Shown here: piece after piece, positions 10,870 to 18,837 of the stretch | How positions within the stretch are numbered: position 1 is the first letter of the stretch | Layout: every line of letters starts with the position of its first letter | Assembly: GCA_037355855.1 (NCBI GenBank) | Contig: CM074759.1 | Coordinates: forward strand, 1,860,001 to 1,924,000 | Direction of reading: 5' to 3' | Origin: Pseudo-nitzschia pungens | Taxonomy: Eukaryota > Bacillariophyta > Bacillariophyceae > Bacillariales > Bacillariaceae | DNA: 64,000 nt | The notes under the pieces: model-generated | Database searches by the model: none | Seen by the model: the letters and a program-made list of their open reading frames with translations, nothing else | Told to the model about the DNA's origin: nothing | Translations under genes and position numbers: made by a program

Positions 10870-11853
10870 ATGAAATTTTGCGTCGCAGCTATCCTTGCTC
10901 TTTGTGCGGCTCCCGCCCACTCATTCTCCTACCTTGACTCGCTTGGTGCAGCTGCCCCTGTCAGTACTTCGGTCGACATTTCTCCTCCTGTCCCCGCCGC
11001 TCCTGCAGAGGAAGCTCCTTTCTTCTTTACGGACGGAACGACCGACCAGCCTGCCGACAGCCCTGCATTCTACTTCACCAGTGGATCTGAGGACGTTCCT
11101 GCCGCAACCTCGGCCGGATATTTGGACGCTTTGGGTGGGGGCGCCAGTGCTGCTCCCGCTGCTCCAGCTGCTACTGCCACAACTGCTGGAAGTAGTGCTT
11201 CCTACTTGGACGTCCTTGGAAACGGTGCAACAAGTGTGTCTGGACCCGGAATTACCAGTTACCTCGATGCTCTTCCTCAGAATAGTGCCATCAGTGGTGC
11301 CGGAATCACGTCTTATGCGTCTTCTTTGAACCAATACGCTTCCGAAATCACCAGCACCGTCGAAGAAGCTGCTCCCGTTGCTTCGGCACCTGCTCCTGTT
11401 GCTTCGGCACCTGTTGCTGCCGCCCCTGTTGCGGAGTCACCAGAGCCAACGGCCACTACTTCCGGGTCGTACTTGGATGCCCTTTCCACCGGTGCCTCAT
11501 CCGTGTCTGGCGCCGGAATTACTACGTACCTCGGATCCTTGCCAATCACAGCTGCTCTAGCTGGTGGTGCCGGAATCAACACGTATGCCAGTAACCTTGT
11601 TTCTTCTTCCGCTGTCAGCGGTCCTGGAGTCCCTACGTATGTTGATGTTATCGGAGGAGGAATTCCTTCTTTCACGAATTCGTTTTCGCCTTTTGGTGAA
11701 ACTTCCATCGCTGTATCCAGCAACAACGTTGAATTCACCATGGGAAGCGTGACCGGAACATTTGACTTCACACTAGAAGCCAGCGCCGAAATGATCGAAA
11801 AGCTGAAGGCAGCAGGCACCAACAGTGTTACAATTACTGGTACATTTTATTAG
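10870..11853 (+). CDS. Secreted or plastid-targeted Ala/Ser-rich protein with SYLDSL repeats
   Basis: A 327-residue single-exon protein I cannot assign to a named family. It opens with a signal peptide (KFCVAAILALCAAPAHS) whose predicted cleavage leaves Phe first (AHS-FSYLDSLG). Phe at +1 is the diatom plastid-import signature (ASAFAP-like), so plastid import is plausible, but so is secretion. The body has two interleaved repeats: S/G-YLD-S/A/V-LG (about six copies) and SGAGITSY / SGPGITSY (about five copies), separated by Ala/Pro-rich linkers such as VASAPAPVASAPVAAAP. The last ~70 residues are non-repetitive and may fold as a beta-rich domain (NNVEFTMGSVTGTFDF). The C-rich third positions of its codons suggest high expression. 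Confidence 0.85.
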   Translation: MKFCVAAILALCAAPAHSFSYLDSLGAAAPVSTSVDISPPVPAAPAEEAPFFFTDGTTDQPADSPAFYFTSGSEDVPAATSAGYLDALGGGASAAPAAPAATATTAGSSASYLDVLGNGATSVSGPGITSYLDALPQNSAISGAGITSYASSLNQYASEITSTVEEAAPVASAPAPVASAPVAAAPVAESPEPTATTSGSYLDALSTGASSVSGAGITTYLGSLPITAALAGGAGINTYASNLVSSSAVSGPGVPTYVDVIGGGIPSFTNSFSPFGETSIAVSSNNVEFTMGSVTGTFDFTLEASAEMIEKLKAAGTNSVTITGTFY

Positions 11854-12671
11854 ACGAAAGACCGTGATTTATGAATGATTGAGCACTACATGTAGTACAA
11901 ATTCCATGTTATGCACAATTAAAGTGATAATTAGTTCTTCAATTACAGGAACATTGTACCTCTACCGTAGTCCTATCCTGCGAGTAATAATACCACATTT
12001 CATCGACTAAAGCACGAAGAGGGTCTGCCATTTTTGGGGTTAAAGAATTGTTTCGCAAGCAGGAAAATAGGCTCAGCACGACACGGAAGCTTTCAACAAA
12101 ATAATACTAATCCGAAGTAACCGGGTTCCATGGATTGCTGACCCGTTGGCATTTGAATTCTTTTCAGCATTTAAGGCAAGCTGAGAAGACTATTGAGATG
12201 AACGGTATGATTTTGATTTGTTGTGTGTGACGATGACCTCAAGGATTCATGGAAGAGTGTTCAGAATTTGTAAAATTCATTTGAATCCAGATTGTTAGCT
12301 TCACAGAACTTTTCATTAAAGATGGCGAAAATCTGAATTACAGAATCGGTTGACCAAAACAACTACTGTGAGTGTGAAACCATTTACCATAGGTGTATGA
12401 TGGCAGGCCAAAAACAAGGACTAGTAGTAGTAGCTACAAACAGTACAAGAAGTACTATGGGCCAGACGCTTGAATAAAACAACATCATAGCAATTTAAGG
12501 ACCAAGTCCTGTGTAATAATTACGAAGTATTCGTATTTTTCCCACTACTTTATTGGGTTAACACGACTACTGTGGGCACTTTGCTGGAGACTAACTTGCG
12601 TGTGATGCTGATGTTGTTGGTCTTTGGGGAACAGCAAGATACGTAACCTTACCTTCTCGTTCCTTACCATA
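11854..12671. other. Intergenic region between the SYLDSL gene and the complete Tc1/mariner element
   Basis: AT-rich DNA with no supported gene. It contains CTAGTAGTAGTAGC-type runs near 12420. The TA at 12670-12671 is the left target duplication of the element that follows. Confidence 0.5.
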
Positions 12672-13058
12672 CTACGTAATTCCTATCAGCTGATCCCCCC
12701 CATTTTTAATCAGATTAACTCGAGGAGTTAATGTGGAATCGACGTAAACTCAGAAAAACTCTGTAGTACAAATTTCTACGTAATTTAGTGTAGGATCAAT
12801 CGTGCTCATTGAGCTCTGTTTTGACACCCCCTTCCGAAAACTGATTTCGTCATTCTTTTCCTTCGCAGCTCCTTCTTTCACCCCGGACCATGGTGATTGC
12901 CCAAATCCTGTTGCAACAGCTCCTTTGAACCCATTTTTCTTGTCCAGAGCATTCCTTGCATCGAGAGTGCATCTGAGCCTTTTTTCTGCTCAAAAATCGA
13001 CGTCCACAGCAAAAATACCCCCTCCTTCTTTTTCGACCGACGAGACGACAATTCCACC
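12672..13058 (+). repeat. Left long terminal inverted repeat and 5' flank of the accessory gene
   Basis: It matches the reverse complement of 17069-17440 over most of its length. Shared landmarks are the CTACGTAATTC end, TTAACTCGAGGAGTTAA-type sequence, the GACCATGGTGATTGCCCAAA block and the TTTTTCTTGTCCAGAGCA block. It ends at a strong Kozak context (CCACCATGG). Confidence 0.85.
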
Positions 13059-14989
13059 ATGGCCGACGTCAATCAGAATTCTGGTAATTCCACTGCTGGG
13101 AGTCTCAAGCAAGAGATCGAGAGCCATCTAAATCACACCACTGAATTGGATCAAAAAACCAGGGAAATTGCAGTCAAAAAGCTTGCAAATAACAAGAAAT
13201 TCTTGGGGACGAAAAGCGAGAAATTAGCCATGATCAAGAAGATTGGCGATGAGATGATAATTGGATTCTTGAGAAATAAGAGTAGGAAGAGAGCAGCGAA
13301 TGACATCAAACTACTTACAAGCAAACTGCCGCTTCTGTACAGGGCAAAAGCGTCCAAAGAGGATGTCGCATTGGTTGTTTTCTACATTGCAGAAATTCTA
13401 TACACGTCCGACGTCAGGGTAGGAGGGAATAAAGAGATTGGTGATCTCGTCAACCCCTTCAGAGATGCGTATACTGCAGTAATGTGTGAGGTACAAGAGC
13501 AAATTGAAGCGAATAACAAGAATAGTCTTGTTAAACAGTCTCCACAAGAAGTAAGCCGACTCTTTTTGGAAGGGGGGGGGAAACTACCAGATGACGAAGC
13601 ACTTCGGACGTGCCCATTTTGCTCCCATTCCTATGTGGATGAACCGGCTACCAACGCAGCTGTATTTGATAGAAATAGAGCGTTGGCAGCCGATTACAAC
13701 CTGAAAATGCAGGAATACACGAGCAACAATGGGCATTATACCACTGCGAGCGGAGAGCGCAGCAATCGGACTCCACCAAAACCACAATACAAGCATGAAG
13801 TGCTCCAGTGCCATTGCCATCAGATCAGATGTCTGGACGCTGCTGGGAATGGATCTTGCCGCGATTGCAATGCAAATGGTCCAAAGTTGGATCGAAACAA
13901 TAATTGCAAGTGCGCGGTCTGTTCTTGTAATTGCAGTTTTGCATACAAAAAAATGATGCAAACATCATTTCCACCAACAAGGGGGCAGAGAAGATTGCTG
14001 ACAAGGAAAACATCGACACTGGCAACGCTGCTGCTGGAAAAGCGATTGGATCCATCTTTGCTGCGTCTGCATTGGAAGCACACGCGGCTCAAGTTGCAGT
14101 TATCCATGCCCGAAATGGTAAAACTGACGTTAGTGACGCCATTTACACAGAGAATCTGTATTTCCAGGGAGCAAGCCGAAGATTGATGGAGGATCCTTCT
14201 ATCAACGTGTCATCTCTGCGGGATTTTGCTGGAAATGCTGTCAATATTCGACTTCCGAATGGAGCTGTTTATGATACTCGACTTCTTGGCAAAGAGAACG
14301 GCGGTTTTCGCGAGAGGAACAATCGTCTGGAGATGAGACCTCCAGCACCAAGAAATGCCGGTCCGACAGTTGCAACAATCAGTCCAATCCCACCAGCCAA
14401 AGCAACGCCAGCAATGGCAACTCCTCCAGCAATGCTGCCAACTCTCGGTCCTTTCGATCCAAATCGATCCACCATGAAGAAGCCGCCACCCAGGAAATCT
14501 GAGCATAAAATTCCGATCGGCGCGACCATGGAGACTTTTCTTTCTGTCAACGCTGCAGTGAACGGGGGGGTGAAGATGCCGTCTGCAACGTCGCAAGCAC
14601 AGGTGGACCACCAGCTGATGATCGATTTGGATGATGACGATTCTGTGGTCTCTGTTCTTTCGTATGATAAAAAACCCAAATCAAAAAAGAAGAAGCCTGC
14701 TGTCAACACGCCGCGTTCTTCTTTTGTAAGGCAAACCCGGATCCGGTTGATTGGTCGGGCCACGGAACCGGTCATGAATGTAGACACTGATATTCCCTCT
14801 TCTCCAGAATCGACTGTTGTACAGGATGCCATCCATTTCTGTGAGCTTCCAATAGAAAGAGTGAAGGACATTGCCGAATGCGTCTTGGACTCAGACAAGA
14901 ATGCGAGTCCTGATCAACTCAAGCGCGCTGTTGATCAGTTCTTTCCCTTCCCTTCCACATTGAAGAAGAAGGCAAAGAAGAACAAGTAG
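13059..14989 (+). CDS. Unknown accessory protein of the Tc1/mariner element, split by a -1 frameshift at A7
   Basis: I do not recognise this gene. Translation from the ATG at 13059 (CCACCATGG) gives about 298 residues. It has a Lys-rich helical N-terminus, a mid region CPFCSHSY, then a Cys/His-rich segment (CHCHQIRCL, CRDC, CKCAVCSCNC) that looks metal-binding. At the A7 run 13947-13953 the coding signal moves to the -1 frame and continues to a stop at 14989. That second part (about 345 residues) contains SDAIYTENLYFQGASRR, a Pro/Ala-rich linker, an acidic DLDDDDSVVSVL patch and a Lys-rich C-terminus that may be a nuclear signal. The frame change may be programmed slippage, a lost A, or an assembly error. 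The stop codon lies in the first unit of a 25-bp tandem repeat. It converges with the transposase and could assist transposition, but this is inference. Confidence 0.7.
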
Positions 14990-15110
14990 GTTGTCGCGTC
15001 TCCACCACCAGTAGATTGTCGGGTCTCCACCACCAGTAGATTGTCGGGTCTCCACCACCAGTAGATTGTCGGGTCTCCACCACCAGTAGATTGTCGGGTC
15101 TCCACCACCA
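14986..15110 (+). repeat. Five tandem copies of a 25-bp unit
   Basis: The unit is GTAGATTGTCGGGTCTCCAC followed by CACCA; the first copy is diverged and includes the accessory gene's stop codon. The inverse form (CGACAATGGTGGAGACGCG) recurs at about 15900-15965 before the transposase gene, so the two gene ends are bracketed by inverted repeats. Copy 1 has the same inverse form at 238-305. Confidence 0.9.
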
Positions 15111-15970
15111 CTGTTTATTGCTCATTACACCACCATTGTCGGAGATCCAAGTCGCTCCTGTTGTTGCTGCTGTTTGCTGTTTGCTGCTGTTTGCTGTTTG
15201 AAAATATAGAAATAATGAATTAGAGTTGCTGAGCGCTTTGAGCGCTTTTGGTAGTGGTACCGGTAGATCGATCGATCGATCGATCGATTCGCGTTTTGGT
15301 GTTCCAGTTTTCATGTAACATATGTTCGATATCCATCATTGTAGATACATAATCTCTAAAGACAACTCTAACCTATCAGATTACAAGCATGTCGGACTTC
15401 AATCCCATCAGTTCTTCTATAATTTGCGGCGCCGGTCAACTTCAATCCCACCATCTGGACGTCCAAGGTTTTCTATTGTACCTATCTTCGATATCCACCA
15501 ATGGAGATGAATAACCAGCGTCAATCCCAGGAGTTGACGCGTCCGCCGACTTCAATCCCAGGAGTTCTTCTATACTTTGCGGCGTCCGGACGTCCAAGGT
15601 TTTCTATTGTACCTATGTTCGATATCCACCAATAGAGATGGATATAATCGATTCCCACAAGTGTTCGATACTTAGCTGTGGGAGTGACATGGGAGTGACA
15701 CGCGAGTCGACTGCCGGCGCTATTGGTATACAATCGAAAACCTAATACAAATAAGAAACTTGAGCAAACTGGTGGAACAAACTGGAGCAACACTAATTCA
15801 TTATTTCTACTTTTGCAACTCTGCAAAAGAAAAATCTAAACTACCACTAAGAAATACAACCAAATCGAAATCGACCATGGTGGAGCCGGAGACAATCGAC
15901 AATCGACAATGGTGGGGACGCTGCTGGAGACGCGACAATCGACAATGGTGGAGACGCGACAATACACCAC

Positions 15971-17068
15971 TCAGTTCATATATCCGACGTTCGCAAAGTA
16001 GTTTACGAACTCGGGGATTCCCCTAATAATTGCATACAACTGCTGGCTCAGGTCAGCCGGGTTGGAGATATTGTACATCTTGTAGCTCAGCGCCATTTCG
16101 ATGGTATTGAACACGTACTCAATGGGTCCATCCACCGGATAATAAGGGGCACGAAACACAAATCGGTGCCCCGCCGCTAGAATTGCACCCAGTGTCAATG
16201 GATTGTGGTGAGCCAGCAAATTGTCCATGATAAAACACTTCCTATTCCCTGGCGTCCCTTGCGGCAGCGATTCCAGGATGCTCTCAATGAAAGCAGCAAA
16301 GGAGATAGCGTCGGTCCCTGTCGTATCAAATCTAACCCAGCGGCGTCCCTCGGGATCCCCGCTGATTGCCATCTTGAGAGTATGATTTACACCATGCCCA
16401 TAGTTCCCTCTCTGGCGTACTCGCCCGCAAATCGACGCTTTCCCCATTCGTCGGTTGGCATTCTCCAGCTTGATCCCTGCTTCATCCACATCAATCATAT
16501 CGTCCCTACGGATGTCCGCAATTCCGTATGGATAATTCATCGTCCAATACCGGTGTCTTTTATACCGATTGCGGAAAGTGAAAGCTTGATTCGCTGTCGT
16601 AGACCCCTTCTTCCTGTTGATTCCGATTGAATTTTCTGCTTCTGTGATATCCTTCAAAGAATACACCCGCGGGACAGGTAAGTAGCTGCTGTAGGATCTC
16701 CAGAGGAACGCGATACACTCGTATCGGGTTGCCTTTGGGTAGATCTTTCGATATAGGGCAAGCAAAAACATAGGATATCCGCGAATCCCTTCCTTCATCT
16801 TGTTACCAGTGTGCCTCATTCGCACGTTCCTACCCAACTCTCTGATTCGTCTGTTGTAGCGTTTGGCAGTTGAAGAATGTGGAAGAGTCTCGATATCGTT
16901 GATATTCTTTCCAATTTCCTCGTATCTCACCACAGTGTGTCTTCTCATGTCTTCAGAATAGCCATTCCCTCCATTTCTAGGGATAGGAATGTCAGTATTA
17001 GTGGCATATCTAGGTGTTTGGAGAGCAGGCCGGACTGTATTGCTCTTCAGGGGATTGCCATTCACCAT
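15971..17068 (-). CDS. DD34E transposase of the IS630/Tc1/mariner superfamily (copy 2)
   Basis: A 365-residue intact transposase of the complete element. The triad DVDEAGIK, IMDNLLAHH and PIEYVFNTIE has 34 residues between the last Asp and the Glu. The C-terminal half is almost the same as copy 1; most differences fall in the N-terminal ~130 residues, expected for the part that reads the terminal repeats. The start codon abuts the right long terminal inverted repeat (CACCATGGT on the plus strand), so transcription probably starts inside the repeat. All catalytic residues are present, so it could be active. Confidence 0.9.
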   Translation of the reverse strand: MVNGNPLKSNTVRPALQTPRYATNTDIPIPRNGGNGYSEDMRRHTVVRYEEIGKNINDIETLPHSSTAKRYNRRIRELGRNVRMRHTGNKMKEGIRGYPMFLLALYRKIYPKATRYECIAFLWRSYSSYLPVPRVYSLKDITEAENSIGINRKKGSTTANQAFTFRNRYKRHRYWTMNYPYGIADIRRDDMIDVDEAGIKLENANRRMGKASICGRVRQRGNYGHGVNHTLKMAISGDPEGRRWVRFDTTGTDAISFAAFIESILESLPQGTPGNRKCFIMDNLLAHHNPLTLGAILAAGHRFVFRAPYYPVDGPIEYVFNTIEMALSYKMYNISNPADLSQQLYAIIRGIPEFVNYFANVGYMN

Positions 17069-17440
17069 GGTCGTGGATTGTCAGATTGTCGAATTTCCGT
17101 CGTTGTCGGTCGAAATAAGAAGCAGTTCGAAAAATTGCTTTCTGCCGTGGATTTTCCAGCGAAAAAAGGCCCTAGACCTCAGAATGATGAAAGGGTTGCT
17201 CTGGACAAGAAAGTTGGGTTCAAAAGAGCTGTTGCAACAGGATTTGGGCAATCACCATGGTCCCGGTCGAAATGAGAAGGAGTGGTGTGTTGGTGTCAAA
17301 AAAGAAGAAGACTAGTTCCTACACTAAATTACGTTCAAATTGAGTACTAGAGAATTTTCTGAGTTTACGTCGATTCCACATTAACTCCTCGAGTTAACCT
17401 GATTAAAAATGGGGGGGATCAGCTGATAAGAATTACGTAG
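17069..17440 (-). repeat. Right long terminal inverted repeat and 5' flank of the transposase gene
   Basis: Inverted counterpart of 12672-13058. Its outer 130 bases (TCCTACACTAAATTACG through GGGGGGGATCAGCTGATAAG) mirror the left end closely; the inner part is more diverged. A related isolated copy lies at about 53053-53430, and the same block ends copy 1 at 1408-1767. Confidence 0.85.
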
Positions 17441-17798
17441 TACGACTGAAACTGGTTCCATCTTTCCATCGACACTCCCGTAACTTGCGTATGGGACGTA
17501 CGTTGTACCGTTCCTACATACTGTACAGTAACGCGGTGTTTTTCGTCAAAAATAATTGTGTTTCCCGTTTTCACTTTGTTTGTCTGCCCTTCTCCCGCTC
17601 AATTTTAGATTTTCATCACTTTTTTAACCATCGTGATGATGCGATTCATTATCGTAATCTTACCACCCGTACTTTTTTATGGTCTGTCTTTATTTGTTAT
17701 CGACCAGTCCATCATCCTTTTGCCGTCCCCCCTCCCGAGCTAACTTGTATCTCAAAAATGTTGATCTTTTCATCGAGTCAAGAATAACTGGGGAAATA

Positions 17799-18683
17799 AT
17801 GACGGCGACTCCAACAGACTTCAGTGCTTTGTTACCTCAAAATATAGACCAAGTAATTCAGGGGTGGCTTACCGATGATATTCCATCGTTCGATGTTGGT
17901 GGATTAGTGGTGGGAAATGAAGAAAAGAAGGCCAAGCTGTTGATGAAATCAGCCGGTGTATTTGCGGGGAAGGCATTCTTTCAGCACGTTTTCGATCTGT
18001 TGGGGTGCAAAGTTGAGTGGCAAGATGATGTCGCAATCGAGGGAGAATACAAAGACATCAACGGTCAAAAGATCTGTTTGGCAATTGTAACTGGTCCTGT
18101 CCGTGATATCTTGCGAGGAGAACGAACAGCACTGAATACACTAAGCCGATGCTCAGGAGTAGCCACCCTTTCACGCAATGCTCTCGAGCGAGCCAGAGGC
18201 CTCGGCTGGGAAGGCTACGTTGCGGGTACCAGGAAAACTACTCCCGGATTTCGCATAGTGGAAAAGTACGGGCTTCTTGTTGGCGGAGTTGCAACGCATC
18301 GTTTGGATCTGAGTCAAATGGTAATGTTGAAAGATAATCATATCTGGGCTTGTGGTTCCATCGAAAAGGCAGTAAAACTTGCGCGGCAGGCAGCCGGCTT
18401 TTCCCAGAAAATAGAGGTCGAATGTCAGTCACTGGAAGAAGCCATAGAAGCTGCCACTGCTGGCGCTGACATTGTCATGCTTGATAATTTTGAACCAAAT
18501 CAGCTCAAGAAAGACGCCGAGACGTTCAAGAACAAATTCCCCAACGTCCTCGTTGAAGCTAGCGGGGGAATTACAACAGAGACCATGCCAGACTACCTTT
18601 GCGAACATGTTGATATTGTCAGTCAAGGAAAACTTACGCAAGGATATCCTTGTGTTGACTTTAGTCTAAAGATAGTTAAGTAG
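17799..18683 (+). CDS. QPRT: Quinolinate (nicotinate-nucleotide) phosphoribosyltransferase
   Basis: A 294-residue single-exon enzyme that makes nicotinate mononucleotide from quinolinate and PRPP in de novo NAD synthesis. Family motifs in order: GERTALNTLSRCSGVAT, AGTRKTTPGFR, EKYGLLVGGVATHR, VMLKDNH, VECQSLEEA, ADIVMLDNF, and EASGGI near the end. These include the Arg/Lys/His residues that hold quinolinate and PRPP. Length matches bacterial NadC (about 280-300). The ATG at 17799 fits the family's start; the open frame extends 40 codons upstream but that stretch lacks similarity. The Tc1/mariner element ends only 358 bp upstream, so the promoter is very short or partly inside the element. It converges on the CLC gene with about 154 bp between stops. 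Confidence 0.96.
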   Translation: MTATPTDFSALLPQNIDQVIQGWLTDDIPSFDVGGLVVGNEEKKAKLLMKSAGVFAGKAFFQHVFDLLGCKVEWQDDVAIEGEYKDINGQKICLAIVTGPVRDILRGERTALNTLSRCSGVATLSRNALERARGLGWEGYVAGTRKTTPGFRIVEKYGLLVGGVATHRLDLSQMVMLKDNHIWACGSIEKAVKLARQAAGFSQKIEVECQSLEEAIEAATAGADIVMLDNFEPNQLKKDAETFKNKFPNVLVEASGGITTETMPDYLCEHVDIVSQGKLTQGYPCVDFSLKIVK

Positions 18684-18837
18684 TCTAAATCAAGAGTAGA
18701 CATTGGCCAAATAGTAGAACTCGTCCTACGACGTATTAACTCCGTCAAAATGTGAATTCAAACCACCTCTTTGGATGCTTACAAAGTATATATTGTAGGC
18801 TCCAAAAGAATCATACATTGAAAAAATGATGCTTTTC

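Larger units (their letters stand above)
12672..17440. mobile_element. Complete two-gene Tc1/mariner-type (DD34E) element
   Basis: The left end begins CTACGTAATTCCTATCAGC and the right end finishes GCTGATAAGAATTACGTAG. Each is flanked by TA (12670-12671 and 17441-17442). The ends are parts of long terminal inverted repeats that reach almost to the start codon of a gene on each side. The two genes converge: an accessory gene (13059-14989, plus) and a transposase (15971-17068, minus). About 980 bp between them holds tandem repeats in inverted orientation. At 4.77 kb it is far larger than ordinary Tc1/mariner elements (about 1.3-2.4 kb). Confidence 0.9.

Noticed and set aside
11313..11822. 169-codon minus-strand frame across the SYLDSL-repeat gene
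   Set aside because: Antisense of a GC-rich repeat gene with a clear signal peptide on the other strand.
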